Part shown: in pieces, positions 35,058 to 45,000 of the stretch
Numbering within the stretch: position 1 is the first letter of the stretch
Layout: each line of letters begins with the position of its first letter
Origin: an uncultured Lachnospiraceae bacterium
GTDB taxonomy: Bacteria; Bacillota; Clostridia; Lachnospirales; Lachnospiraceae
Assembly (NCBI GenBank): GCA_948470905.1
Contig: CAOKQK010000016.1
Span: 1 to 49,852, forward strand
Length of the DNA stretch: 49,852 bases
Reading direction: 5' to 3'
The notes under the pieces: generated by a model
Seen by the model: only the letters and a program-made list of their open reading frames with translations
What the model was told of the DNA's origin: nothing
Databases searched by the model: none
Program-made: the position numbers and the translations under genes

Positions 35058-36041
35058 TCACAGTGTCGCCGCCATTACAGCCTTGATGGTGTGCATGCGG
35101 TTTTCCGCCTCCTGGAACACAAGAGACTGTGGCGATTCAAACACCTCGTCGGTGACTTCCATTTCCGTGATGCCAAAACGCTCCCCCATCTGTGCGCCCG
35201 TCTTGGTCTTCAGGTCGTGGAAAGCCGGCAGGCAGTGCATAAAGACTGCCTTCTCCCCTGCGTTTTCCATGACTGCCCGGTTCACCTGATAAGGGGAAAG
35301 CTCCCTGATACGCTCCGCCCACACCTCATCCGGCTCGCCCATGGATACCCACACATCGGTATAGATCACATCCGCAGCCCTTGTGCCCCCCATTACATCC
35401 TCGGTAAGCGTAATGCTGCCGCCGGTCCGGGACGCAATCTGCCTGCACTGGTCCGCCAGAGCTTTCTCCGGAAAATATTTGGCAGAGGTACATGCCGTAA
35501 AATGCATCCCCATCTTGGCGCACGCCACCATCAGGGAATTGCCCATGTTGTAGCGGGCATCCCCCATGTAGGTGAGCCTGATCCCCTCCAGATGCCCGAA
35601 ATGCTCCCGGATGGTCAACAGGTCCGCAAGCATCTGGGTAGGGTGGAACTCATTGGTCAGGCCGTTCCACACCGGCACCGCAGCGTACTCCGCCAGTTCT
35701 TCCACGATATCCTGCCCGAAACCGCGGTATTCGATTCCCTCAAACATGCCGGAGAGCACCCTTGCCGTATCTGCAATACTCTCCTTTTTGCCGATCTGTG
35801 AGCCGGAAGGATCAAGATAAATGGTCCCCATGCCAAGGTCGTGTGCGGCAACCTCAAAAGCGCACCGTGTGCGGGTACTGGTCTTTTCAAAGATCAACGC
35901 CACATTTTTCCCCCGAAGGGTATCCACAGGGATCCCCCTTTTCTTTTTATCTTTCAGCTCCGCCGCCAGATCCACCAGATATGCAATCTCCTCCTGGGTA
36001 AAATCCAGCAGCTTTAAAAAATCACGTCCCTTTAAATCCAT
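35058..36041 (-). CDS. argF: Ornithine carbamoyltransferase
   Basis: Converts ornithine and carbamoyl phosphate to citrulline, about 327 residues. The carbamoyl-phosphate loop is [33 protein letters not shown] and the catalytic HCLPAFHD are in place, and DVWVSMGE marks the ornithine loop. The start at 36041 ([14 protein letters not shown]) fits the family. A promoter (TTGAAA, 17 bp, TATAGT) lies about 60 bp upstream. No other arginine biosynthesis or deiminase genes are in the window, so the anabolic assignment follows the usual default. Confidence 0.95.
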   Translation of the reverse strand: MDLKGRDFLKLLDFTQEEIAYLVDLAAELKDKKKRGIPVDTLRGKNVALIFEKTSTRTRCAFEVAAHDLGMGTIYLDPSGSQIGKKESIADTARVLSGMFEGIEYRGFGQDIVEELAEYAAVPVWNGLTNEFHPTQMLADLLTIREHFGHLEGIRLTYMGDARYNMGNSLMVACAKMGMHFTACTSAKYFPEKALADQCRQIASRTGGSITLTEDVMGGTRAADVIYTDVWVSMGEPDEVWAERIRELSPYQVNRAVMENAGEKAVFMHCLPAFHDLKTKTGAQMGERFGITEMEVTDEVFESPQSLVFQEAENRMHTIKAVMAATL

Positions 36042-36099
36042 GCCTGTCTTCCGCCTTTCCCGCAGCATCACTTTTCCCGCGTATCATATTCCTGATCCT

Positions 36100-36128
36100 A
36101 CTATAACTTATCTTTCCCAGTTTTTCAA
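36100..36128 (-). promoter_or_regulatory. Sigma-A promoter for argF
   Basis: On the minus strand TTGAAA (36123-36128), a 17-bp spacer and TATAGT (36100-36105), ending about 60 bp upstream of the argF start codon. Confidence 0.7.
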
Positions 36129-36137
36129 CCCTTCCGC

Positions 36138-36191
36138 AAAAAAACAACGCCACGGGCGGGAAGCCTAGGGAGAAGCTTCCTTTCCGTGGCG
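36138..36191 (-). terminator. Terminator of the NfeD-SPFH operon
   Basis: CGCCACGG (36148-36155) pairs with CCGTGGCG (36184-36191), with an inner GGAAGC/GCTTCC stem. On the minus strand it is followed by TTG and a seven-T run (36138-36144). Confidence 0.85.
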
Positions 36192-36270
36192 CATTCAGTT
36201 TCATGACCTGATTTCGGACTGGGACATGCTTGATAAAACTTTCCCTCAAACACGCCCTGACACTGCCCTC

Positions 36271-37188
36271 TTATTGTTTCGCAGTCTCTTTCAACGTCGC
36301 CGCAATACTTGCAATTCCCTGCAGTTCTGCGGGCAGAAGTATGGTTGTCGCCTTGCCGTCCGCAACCTTCTCAAACGCCTCAAGGCTCTTAATCTTCAGA
36401 ACCGCCTCGTCCGCCCCGGCCTCTTTCAGCATCCTGATACCGTCTGCATGAGCCTGCTGCACTTTGAGGATTGCTTCCGCTTCACCTTCCGCCTCACGGA
36501 TCATTTTTTCCTTCTGTGCTTCCGCACGAAGGATCGCTGACTGCTTCTCAGCCTCCGCGCGCAGGATCGCGGACTCTTTCTCACCTTCCGCCACAAGGAT
36601 CTTGGACTTCTTCTCGCCTTCCGCCCTGGTGATCGATTCACGCTTCTCGCGCTCCGCCTTCATCTGCTTCTCCATGGCGTTCTGGATGTCTGCGGGAGGA
36701 ATGATATTTTTCAGCTCCACACGGTTGACCTTGATGCCCCAGGGATCGGTAGCCAGATCCAGCGCTGCGCGCATCTTGGTATTGATAGTCTCACGGCTGT
36801 TCAGGGTCTGGTCAAATTCCAGCTCACCGATAAGGTTACGGAGAGTCGTCGCCGTCAGGTTCTCGATCGCCATCATGGGATTCTCAACGCCGTACGCAAA
36901 GAGCTTGGGATCCGTAATCTGGTAGTAAACTACCGTGTCAATCCTCATGGTCACGTTATCCTTGGTGATAACGGGCTGGGGCGGGAAATCCGCCACCTGT
37001 TCCTTCAGGTTGACCTTTCTGGCAATCTTATCCAGGAAAGGGACCTTCACATGAAAACCCACCGACCATGTACCCTGGTAAGCGCCCAGGCGCTCAACCA
37101 CGTACGCCTGTGCCTGAGGAACGACTTTCAGGCAGGACGCCAGGATCAAAAGAACGATGAACACAAGTGCAATTACAATATAGATCAT
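36271..37188 (-). CDS. SPFH/band-7 (stomatin-like) membrane protein
   Basis: A 305-residue protein with one N-terminal TM helix (about 2-22) followed by the SPFH domain (VVPQAQAYVVERLGAYQGTWSVGFHVKVPFLDKI). A long charged coiled coil with repeated AEGEKESAILRAEAEKQSAILR units follows. Stomatin-like proteins oligomerise on membranes and scaffold proteases or microdomains. An NfeD gene lies immediately upstream, the classic partner arrangement, so the two probably form one complex. The QmcA/YbbK type is the nearest known group. Confidence 0.92.
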   Translation of the reverse strand: MIYIVIALVFIVLLILASCLKVVPQAQAYVVERLGAYQGTWSVGFHVKVPFLDKIARKVNLKEQVADFPPQPVITKDNVTMRIDTVVYYQITDPKLFAYGVENPMMAIENLTATTLRNLIGELEFDQTLNSRETINTKMRAALDLATDPWGIKVNRVELKNIIPPADIQNAMEKQMKAEREKRESITRAEGEKKSKILVAEGEKESAILRAEAEKQSAILRAEAQKEKMIREAEGEAEAILKVQQAHADGIRMLKEAGADEAVLKIKSLEAFEKVADGKATTILLPAELQGIASIAATLKETAKQ

Positions 37189-37289
37189 TTGATACCTCTT
37201 TCTGCCCTGTTTTACAGGGCGTGTATTTTTTACTGTTCACCCGTCATTTCCGCGAAACATTTCCGCGCATTTTATGCCGTCTCCCGCCG

Positions 37290-37808
37290 CTACGACGGAG
37301 ACTGTGCATCCTCCATCTGTGAGACGCTCATGGGGATCGGTTTCCCCTCATCCGGGCTGTTGCCCTTTAAATTGTCATCCAGCCTCACGATCAGCTTGAC
37401 CCCGTTGATCGCCACCACCTTCACAACGGCTCCCGCCGGAATCCGAACCTTTTGGTCACTGCTTCTGGCAGTCCATTCCTGGCCGCCCACAGTCACCTGG
37501 CCAATGCCCTGGATATTGTCGATCTCACTGACAACGATTGCCTGACGCCCAACCATGCTCTCCACATTGGTCTTGACACGGTCCCTGTTAAAATATTTTA
37601 CAGCCACCGGCCTTGTAAAGAACAGGAGCAGCAGAGACACCGCAAAGAACAAGATTATCTGCAGCCATACGGGCGCGCCCAAAAGAGACGCGATCACCGC
37701 CACCAGGGCTCCTCCGGCAAACCAGATCGTAGTCAGCCCCAGTGTCAGCACCTCTATCACAATCATCAAGATCAGCAAAACCAACCAGAAAATCATTATC
37801 TCATTCAT
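37290..37808 (-). CDS. NfeD-family membrane protein
   Basis: About 172 residues. Three to four hydrophobic segments (about 5-80, e.g. IFWLVLLILMIVIEVLTLGL) are followed by a C-terminal OB-fold domain (VGRQAIVVSEIDNIQGIGQVTVGGQEWTARS). This is the short (NfeD1b-like) form without the ClpP-type protease domain. Adjacent SPFH genes are its usual partners. The start at 37808 is supported by GGGAG eight bases upstream. A possible promoter (TTGCGG, 17 bp, TACACT) lies about 70-100 bp further up. Confidence 0.88.
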   Translation of the reverse strand: MNEIMIFWLVLLILMIVIEVLTLGLTTIWFAGGALVAVIASLLGAPVWLQIILFFAVSLLLLFFTRPVAVKYFNRDRVKTNVESMVGRQAIVVSEIDNIQGIGQVTVGGQEWTARSSDQKVRIPAGAVVKVVAINGVKLIVRLDDNLKGNSPDEGKPIPMSVSQMEDAQSPS

Positions 37809-37943
37809 CCAATCACTCCCTTCACCTGCAGACTGTAACACAGTCACTATTTTTCTGGTATCTATATGCTTAGTGTACTACATTTAGACCCCCACCGCAA
37901 TCTTTTTCTTTACGCAATGCCCTTTATCACTGTATAAAATATT

Positions 37944-37983
37944 TCCAGGGGGCGGCAATGCTTCCGCACTGCCGCCCCCTGGA
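37944..37983. terminator. GC-rich terminator after the SleB-like gene
   Basis: A perfect stem TCCAGGGGGCGGCA/TGCCGCCCCCTGGA (37944-37957 with 37970-37983). On the minus strand it is followed by AAATATTTTAT, a weak T-tract. Confidence 0.75.
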
Positions 37984-38015
37984 GCTTATGATCATTTATA
38001 TTTTATTTCCGCAGT

Positions 38016-39107
38016 TTAATAGAACACATGGTTGCCGATAACCAGCCCTGCACGTCCGTTGTTTCTTCTAAAGTGCGTTCTGTCACCTACGTTAGACTTG
38101 CCCGACAAAGCTTCCTTCGCCGCCTCGATACAGCTGGGGTTGATCTTTCCGGACTGTAATACCTGATCCACCTTTCCGGACATTGCCGGCGTGAACTGGC
38201 CCGAAGCATAAATGACACCCTGTATCGTATTCGGATACGCCGAACTCCTGACACGGTTCATGACCACCGCACCCACAGCTACCTGGCCCTCGTAGCTCTC
38301 TCCGCGGGCCTCACAGTGGATCAGCGCTGCCAACAGCATCATGGTATCTGTATCAACAGTAAATTCGCCGTAATTCACAAAGCGCTTTGCTTCTTCCTCC
38401 TGCTCCTTCTTCTCGCGCGCCGCAATCTCCTCCACGGTTTCCCCGGCGTCGATAACGAAATCAAGAGTCACATAGTCCGCCTGCACATAACCGTCATGCC
38501 CATCATAGTCTACGCACACCCAGCCTTCCGTATCCTGGTTTATGACCTCGACGATTTCCCCCTTTGGCAGCAGGCCGCAGACTGCCGCGTCCTTTTGGGG
38601 CATCTCCCTGACGCGGAGAGATTCCGTATTGATGGTCGCCACCATCTTGCCCACATTATTTGCCGCGGTAACAGCTTCGTCCCCGAACAACAGATACTCG
38701 TCGGAACACCATCCGATGACATTGCCGGACTGCAGCTTCGTCCATCCGTCCTTCCTTTCCAGGATCGTGCCGCCGCAGTCTCCATACAGCTTGCCGACCT
38801 TCCTGGCAGTCACTGCCGCATCGCTCCTGACATTCAGGGCATTGGTCACGTTCGCCATGACCAGCCTGCTCTCTGGCTCCTCCTTCTTTTCCATCTGTAA
38901 TACAAGGTTTAACTCCCGGGCAGTGGCATATACCGCCTCTGTGGAGCTGGAATTTTTGGGGTTCAGTACTGACGCAATACCGCCGCACAGTTGATCTGGG
39001 GAATCGTCATAGTCCTCAGCCTGAACGCTCACACCTGCCTGCAGGAACAGGACCATGGACAATACCACGCCCAGCACTGCAGCAAACAGCCTTCTGCTTT
39101 CTGCCAT
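38016..39107 (-). CDS. Secreted SleB-type cell-wall hydrolase with two SH3 domains
   Basis: A 363-residue exported protein. The signal peptide (MAESRRLFAAVLGVVLSMVLFLQAGVSVQA) is followed by two bacterial SH3 domains (LNVRSDAAVTARKVG and LRVREMPQKDAAVCG blocks). A linker rich in Glu and Lys comes next, then a C-terminal hydrolase_2/SleB domain with LIHCEARGESYEGQVAVGAVVMNRV and GQFTP. SleB-type enzymes are lytic transglycosylases acting on spore cortex or vegetative wall, and the SH3 domains probably bind peptidoglycan. GGAGG lies eight bases before the ATG, with a strong promoter at 39195-39223. Confidence 0.9.
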   Translation of the reverse strand: MAESRRLFAAVLGVVLSMVLFLQAGVSVQAEDYDDSPDQLCGGIASVLNPKNSSSTEAVYATARELNLVLQMEKKEEPESRLVMANVTNALNVRSDAAVTARKVGKLYGDCGGTILERKDGWTKLQSGNVIGWCSDEYLLFGDEAVTAANNVGKMVATINTESLRVREMPQKDAAVCGLLPKGEIVEVINQDTEGWVCVDYDGHDGYVQADYVTLDFVIDAGETVEEIAAREKKEQEEEAKRFVNYGEFTVDTDTMMLLAALIHCEARGESYEGQVAVGAVVMNRVRSSAYPNTIQGVIYASGQFTPAMSGKVDQVLQSGKINPSCIEAAKEALSGKSNVGDRTHFRRNNGRAGLVIGNHVFY

Positions 39108-39194
39108 TTTCTTTACCTCCAAAACAATCTTCCCGAAATTATTTCATTTTCTAAATAAAATTATTACGAACTTATTAAATATGTTACGGAAGTT

Positions 39195-39223
39195 ATCATA
39201 GCAGATGCAAAAAGTTTTGTCAA
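39195..39223 (-). promoter_or_regulatory. Sigma-A promoter for the SleB-like gene
   Basis: On the minus strand TTGACA (39218-39223), a 17-bp spacer and TATGAT (39195-39200), lying directly after the proC stop. Confidence 0.8.
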
Positions 39224-39226
39224 GTG

Positions 39227-40024
39227 TCACATGTTTCTGGATTTGTTGATACAAGCCTCCACCGCATCCATCACTGCGGCGCGCATGCCCTTTTCCTCCA
39301 GCACCTTCACTGCCTGTATCGTGGTGCCGCCCGGCGAACACACCATATCCTTGAGCTCGCCGGGATGCTTCCCGGTCTCCAGCATCAGCCTGGCGCTGCC
39401 CATCACGGACTGCGCTGCAAATTCATACGCCTGCTTTCTGGGCATGCCTCCCGCCACTGCCGCGTCCGCCATGGCCTCAATGAACATGAACACGTACGCG
39501 GGAGAGCTGCCGCTGACCCCCACTACCACATCCATCAGCCTCTCGGGCACTACACTGGCCGTCCCGAAAGCGCGCAGGAGCGCCAGCACCCTGTCCACAT
39601 CCTCCTGGGGTACTTCCTCCCCCGCGCACACACCGGTGCATCCTTCCATCACCAGCGCCGGTGTATTGGGCATACAGCGGATAATCTTTAATTCCGGCCT
39701 GCCGAACGCCTTCTTTAAATAATCCAGGTCCCTGCCCGCCGCGATGCTGACCACCAGGGCGTCCGGCCTCACCGTCTCCCTGATTTCCTCTATAACCTCC
39801 GGAAAAAAGGCCGGCTTCACCGCAAGGAATAAAATGTCCGCCTGCCTGGCCACCTGTACGTTATCGGTCACAGCCGTTATGCCAAATTTTACCTCCATTT
39901 TCTGTGCAGTTGATTCTGTTTTTGAAGACCCTGCAATCTCTTCCGGCTTCACAAGCCCCTTGCCCAGCATGCCGCCGATCATCGCCGCCGCCATGTTCCC
40001 CAGGCCAATAAATCCTACCTTCAT
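39227..40024 (-). CDS. proC: Pyrroline-5-carboxylate reductase
   Basis: Last step of proline synthesis, NAD(P)H-dependent, 265 residues. The Rossmann motif is IGLGNMAAAMIGGML. CMPNTPALVMEGCTGV and the C-terminal GSSPAYVFMFIEAMADAAVAGG and PGGTTIQAVKVLEE are standard ProC motifs. AGGAGG lies seven bases before the ATG, within a leader-repeat sequence identical over 18 bases to that before the hydratase gene. No proA or proB is nearby. Confidence 0.95.
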   Translation of the reverse strand: MKVGFIGLGNMAAAMIGGMLGKGLVKPEEIAGSSKTESTAQKMEVKFGITAVTDNVQVARQADILFLAVKPAFFPEVIEEIRETVRPDALVVSIAAGRDLDYLKKAFGRPELKIIRCMPNTPALVMEGCTGVCAGEEVPQEDVDRVLALLRAFGTASVVPERLMDVVVGVSGSSPAYVFMFIEAMADAAVAGGMPRKQAYEFAAQSVMGSARLMLETGKHPGELKDMVCSPGGTTIQAVKVLEEKGMRAAVMDAVEACINKSRNM

Positions 40025-40027
40025 TCT

Positions 40028-40088
40028 GCTCCTCCTATTCCAGTTCCCGCTTGCGGGAACTTTTCCGCCCTCTTAGCTTCTACACCCC
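40028..40088 (-). repeat. Leader repeat, partial copy before proC
   Basis: On the minus strand GTTCCCGCAAGCGGGAAC (a palindrome) runs into GGAACTGGAATAGGAGGA and the proC start. The upstream part resembles GAAG-TAGA-GGCGG of the full copies but the long hairpin is absent; that position is the end of the TrmH-family gene. Confidence 0.7.
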
Positions 40089-40874
40089 CTGCTTCCGCTG
40101 TCTGCGCGCCTCGTACATCAAAAGAGCCGCTGCCACAGACGCGTTCAGGGACTCCACCTGACCCTCCATGGGAATCCTCAAATAGCCATCCGCAAGCGCG
40201 GACAGTCCCTCCGACAACCCGTTTCCCTCATTGCCTATCATAAAAGCCGTCCCCCCGCCATAAGACAGCTCATCATAATTTTTGTCTCCCCCAAGATGAG
40301 CCGCATAAGTACGGATCCCACTGACCCGCAGCCGCTTTACCGTCTCCTGCAGGTCATCCTCACAGACGAAGGGCACACGGTAGACAGAACCCATGGTGGC
40401 GCGTATGGTCTTGGGATTGTAGACGTCCACAGTGTCCCGGTTCATGATAACGCCCGTTATCCCAGCGCCCTCCCCGGTCCTGATGATAGTTCCCAGGTTG
40501 CCGGGGTCCTGGAGGTTTTCCAGCACCATCAACAGCGGCTTCTCCGCCCGGAGCAGCTGATCCAGGCTGTACTCCGGACGGCTCACCACGCACAGGATTC
40601 CCTGGGGTGCCTGCGTGTCAGACATCCTGGAGAACAAATCCTCTGCCACAGTCTCGTAGCCTGTCCGGGAGAGCTTCTCCCATATCGCCGGCTGCCTTTT
40701 CGCCTTCTCGGCTGCACCTTCCGAGACGTACACCTCCCTGATATCTTCCTCCGGCGCCTCCTGATACATTTTAAAGCCCTCCGCCAGGAAAATGCCGGCG
40801 CTCTTTCTCTCCTTCGCCTTTGCCTGCCACTGTATAACCTGCTTTACTTTTGGATTTGCCCTGCTGGTGATCAT
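40080..40874 (-). CDS. TrmH/SpoU-family RNA methyltransferase
   Basis: A SAM-dependent 2'-O-ribose methyltransferase of about 264 residues acting on rRNA or tRNA. An N-terminal L30e-like substrate-binding domain precedes the SPOUT core: motif 1 NLQDPGNLGTIIRTGEGAGI, motif 2 FMIGNEGNGLS and motif 3 IPMEGQVESLNASVAAALLMYE. The target nucleotide is unknown. The start at 40874 (MITSRANPKVK) fits homologues; a GTG one codon upstream is possible. It follows pfkA with a weak terminator between them. Confidence 0.9.
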   Translation of the reverse strand: MITSRANPKVKQVIQWQAKAKERKSAGIFLAEGFKMYQEAPEEDIREVYVSEGAAEKAKRQPAIWEKLSRTGYETVAEDLFSRMSDTQAPQGILCVVSRPEYSLDQLLRAEKPLLMVLENLQDPGNLGTIIRTGEGAGITGVIMNRDTVDVYNPKTIRATMGSVYRVPFVCEDDLQETVKRLRVSGIRTYAAHLGGDKNYDELSYGGGTAFMIGNEGNGLSEGLSALADGYLRIPMEGQVESLNASVAAALLMYEARRQRKQGV

Positions 40875-40897
40875 CACGCCAACCATTCCTTTCTGCG

Positions 40898-40936
40898 AAA
40901 ACAGCTGCCCCCGTATCAGGAACAGCTGTCTTTTTT
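40898..40936 (-). terminator. Possible terminator after pfkA
   Basis: Arms ACAGCTG (40901-40907) and CAGCTGT (40923-40929) pair around a 15-nt loop. There are short T-rich flanks on both strands. Confidence 0.45.
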
Positions 40937-40973
40937 AACAGCTCAAACAGCTTGTCTGAACTGCTGCGTCTTT

Positions 40974-41948
40974 TTAAATTGCAAGCATATGCGCCACTTC
41001 AAACTGATATTCATCAATACTCTTCTGCATGTTCAATGCTTCCTCGATGTCAAAATCCTCAAACCTGCCGTGCTTATAACCTACTATCCTGTTGGTCTTG
41101 CCCTGCAGCATGATATCCACCGCATACGCCCCCATGATGGAAGCATAATAGCGGTCCATTGCAGTAGGATTGCCGCCGCGCTGCATGTAACCCAGAATAG
41201 TCGCCCTGGTTTCAACCCCGGTAGCCGCCTCGATCCGCCTCGCCATGGAAGTAGAATGTCCGATTCCCTCCGCATTGATGATCAGGTGATGGGTCTTTCC
41301 CCTCTTACGGCTTTCGATAATGTGATTGATGATCTCCTGCTCATTGTACTGATATTTCTCAGGCAGCAGGATATCCTCCGCGCCGTTTGCCACACCGCAC
41401 CAAAGGGCGATATAACCCGCATGACGGCCCATTACTTCTATAATACTGCATCTCTCATGAGAAGAAGACGTATCCTTTACCTTGTCTATCGCCTGCATCG
41501 CCGTGTTCACTGCCGTGTCAAAGCCGATGGTGTAATCCGTACACGCGATATCCAGGTCAATGGTGCCGGGAAGCCCCACCGTGTTGACCCCCAATCTGGA
41601 AAGCGCCTGCGCCCCACGGTAAGAGCCGTCGCCGCCAATGACGATAATTCCGTCAATCCCATGCTTTGCACAGATTTCAGCGCCTTTTTGCTGATATTCC
41701 GGCTTCTTGAACTCCAGGCAGCGCGCCGTGCCCAGCACCGTACCGCCGCGCTGAATGATATCGGACACATGACGCGCCTGCATGTCAATAATATCCTCAT
41801 TCAGCAGACCATTGTACCCTTTCTTGATCCCCTTTACCTTCAGACCGCGTGATATAGCAGTGCGGACAACCGCACGGATCGCCGCGTTCATCCCCGGTGC
41901 ATCGCCGCCGCTTGTCAAAACGGCAATTGTCTTTATCTCATCTGCCAT
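40974..41948 (-). CDS. pfkA: ATP-dependent 6-phosphofructokinase
   Basis: Commits fructose-6-phosphate to glycolysis, 324 residues, cytoplasmic tetramer in the family. Motifs are LTSGGDAPGMNAAIRAVVR, IGGDGSYRGAQAL (the GGDGS form of ATP-PFK) and PGTIDLDIACTDYTIGFDTAVNT, plus MGRHAGYIAL. The Gly after GGD indicates ATP rather than pyrophosphate use. The start at 41948 has GGAG six bases upstream. A promoter lies at 42032-42060. The gene follows dnaE, an arrangement found in many Firmicutes. Confidence 0.96.
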   Translation of the reverse strand: MADEIKTIAVLTSGGDAPGMNAAIRAVVRTAISRGLKVKGIKKGYNGLLNEDIIDMQARHVSDIIQRGGTVLGTARCLEFKKPEYQQKGAEICAKHGIDGIIVIGGDGSYRGAQALSRLGVNTVGLPGTIDLDIACTDYTIGFDTAVNTAMQAIDKVKDTSSSHERCSIIEVMGRHAGYIALWCGVANGAEDILLPEKYQYNEQEIINHIIESRKRGKTHHLIINAEGIGHSTSMARRIEAATGVETRATILGYMQRGGNPTAMDRYYASIMGAYAVDIMLQGKTNRIVGYKHGRFEDFDIEEALNMQKSIDEYQFEVAHMLAI

Positions 41949-42031
41949 ATTTATCTCCATTCCCGCCGCACATGGAATTCAGCACTATTCCCTGCAGCCA
42001 TACATTGTCAGGATAAACCTGCCAGTTTTTT

Positions 42032-42060
42032 ATTTTAATCTATTTTTTCAGGCATTTCAA
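42032..42060 (-). promoter_or_regulatory. Sigma-A promoter for pfkA
   Basis: On the minus strand TTGAAA (42055-42060), a 17-bp spacer and TAAAAT (42032-42037). Confidence 0.7.
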
Positions 42061-42096
42061 TAGTTATCATTACGTATTTTAACATATTTTTGCGTT

Positions 42097-45000
42097 CTAC
42101 ACCTTAATATTTACATTTTCCCTGCCAAACATACCACTCAGTTTCTCCCGGAGCGCCTCGTCAGCGCAGACACGTAAGTTTCGCGCCAGCACCTTGTAAG
42201 CCTTTGTATTCCGCAGATAAATGACCACATCGTCATTGCCGTCGGAATCCGCGATCGCCGCCAGCAGCTCCTGTTCCCTGGCACGATAGCTTTCCTCGTC
42301 AGGGAACTGGACCCAGATGCCGCAGGGAATCTTCCGTGCCTGAGGCGCAGAGCCGCCGCAGCCTGCGCTTCCGTTCCCGCTTCCACCGCAGCCTGCATTT
42401 CCGTTCCCGCCGCTGCCGCCCGCACTTCCGCCACCTGCACTTTTGCTGCGCCCCATGCTTCCAATCCCGCTTCCGCCGCGCCCATATCTTCTTCTAAAAA
42501 GCTCCTCCCCATTTGACTGTGCCGCTTCTTCAAAGGTGACGATCTGATCGCAGATCAGCTTCCCGTCCTTATCCTCCTCCACAGCGGCGTGTCCCCTGAT
42601 AAATACCTTTGCGTCCTCCATAAGGATACTGCCGTATTTTTCGTAATCTCTGGGGAACACTATGACCTCCACATTGCCTACCAGATCCTCCAGGTTCAGG
42701 AATGCCATCACTTTGTCGTTTTTGGTGTACTTGACCCTCTTGTCCACGATCATGCCCCCTGTCACCACGTTCGCCCCATCCATCAGCGGCGGAGATCCCG
42801 TCTCCTCGTCCACGGCAAAATCGTTTGTGTTGTTGGTGACATATTTCTGCCAGAGCTCCTGATATTCCTCCAGCGGATGCCCGCTCAGATAAAAGCCCAG
42901 CACTTCCTTTTCAAACGCCAGCAGCATCTCCTTGGGATATTCCTCCAGTTCCGGCATACGAAAGTCAAATTCCGCCTTGCGGGAATCATCCACAATATCA
43001 AACAGGGACATCTGCCCTGCCAGGTTGTTCCTTTTATCCTTGGTGACACGGTCCAGCATCTGCGCATACACGCTCATGAACTGTTTCCTCGTACCGCCCA
43101 GGCTGTCCAGCGCCCCCGACTTAATCAGATTCTCAATGGCATGCTTGTTCATATTCCGTTCTGCCAGCCTGGTGATAAAATCATTCAGGCTCTTAAACAG
43201 GCCGCCCGCCTGCCGTTCCTGCACAATCTCATCCACCAGCGGCTTGCCGATGCTTTTCACCGCCGTCAGCGCATAACGGATACTCTTTTCCCCGCACACG
43301 GAGAAATATGCCTGCCCCTCGTTCACATCCGGCGGCAGTATGGTGATCCCCACGCTGCGGCAGGTCATAATATATTCGCATACCTTCTTGGGGAAGTCAA
43401 TCACCGAAGTCATCAACGCCGCCATGAATTCCACAGGATAATAATATTTCAAATATGCCGTCTGCACGGCGACCACCGCATAACACGCCGCATGCGCCTT
43501 GTTAAAGGCGTACTTTGCAAAATCCAGCATATCATCATAAATACCGCTGGCAACCTGCTCGCTGATGCCCTTTGAAATACAGCCCGGGACATTCTCCTCC
43601 TGATTCCCGTAGATGAAATTGGCGCGCTCTTTCTCCATCACCGACTGTTTCTTCTTGCTCATGGCGCGGCGCACAAGGTCGCTGCGCCCCATGGTATAGC
43701 CGCCCAGATCCCGGACGATCTGCATGACCTGCTCCTGATAGACGATACAGCCATAGGTGGGCGCCAGGATTGGCTCCAGCTGGGGGCAGGAATATACCAC
43801 GGCATCATGGTTATTCTTCCCCTTTATATACTTTGGTATGAAATCCATGGGACCCGGACGATACAGCGAGATGCCGGCTATGATATCCTCCAGGTTCCGG
43901 GGACGCAGCTCCTTCATAAAGCTCTTCATGCCCCCGCTTTCAAGCTGGAATATGCCGTCCGTACGCCCTGTCCCGATGGAGGCAAGCACCGCGGGATCAT
44001 TGTAATCAATATTGTCAATATCGATATGCACTCCCCTGATCTGCTCCACAAACTCCACCGCGTCATGGATCACGGTCAGAGTGCGCAGCCCCAGGAAATC
44101 CATCTTTAACAGCCCCAGCTCCTCCAGCGTTGTCATGGTAAACTGCGTGGTTATGGAGCCGTCGCTGCCCCTGGAAAGCGGCACGAACTCATCCGCCGCC
44201 TTCGGGCAGATGACCACCCCCGCCGCATGCATGGACGTATGCCTGGGAAGCCCCTCCAGACGCCTGCTCATATCGATCAGGCGGTGCATCTGCTCGTCCT
44301 CCTGATACATTTTCCTGAACTCCGGATTCAGCTCCATAGCGCGGTCTATGGTAATGTTCAGCTCATTCGGTATCATCTTGGCAATAGAATCCACATAGGC
44401 ATAAGGCAGGTCCATCACCCTACCCACATCCCGTATGACGCCCTTTGCCGCCATGGTTCCGAACGTGACAATCTGCACCACCTTGTCTGCGCCGTACTTC
44501 CTGCTCACATAGTCAATGACCTCCTGCCTGCGGTTAAAGCAGAAGTCAATGTCGATATCCGGCATGGTCACACGCTCCGGATTCAGGAACCGCTCAAAAA
44601 CCAGGCTGAATTTCACCGGATCGATCTTGGTGATCTTCAGGCAGTACGCCGCAATGCTCCCGGCTGCGGAGCCCCGCCCCGGCCCCACCGGTATGCCGTT
44701 CATCCTGGCATAATTAATAAAATCCCACACGATCAGGAAATAATCCACATAACCCATGTCCTTAATGACACCGAGCTCATAATCCAGACGTTCCCGCAGA
44801 GTCTGGCCGCTCTCCCCCACAGGCATGTTTTCATCCTCATAGCGTTCCGCCAGCCCGTCATCACACAGTTTATTGAGATAACTCCACGAGTCATATCCTT
44901 CCGGCACTTCATAGTGAGGCAGTTTCGTGACGCCGAACTCAATCTCCACATTGCAGCGGTCCGCGATCCGCTGGGTATTTTCCACTGCCTCCCAGGCGTA

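Noticed and set aside
39144-39341. 65-residue minus-strand ORF at the end of proC
   Set aside because: Lies in a different frame over the proC 3' end and the SleB promoter; no ribosome binding site.
40296-41852. 518-residue plus-strand ORF opposite the TrmH-family gene and pfkA
   Set aside because: Antisense shadow spanning two conserved genes; no family features.
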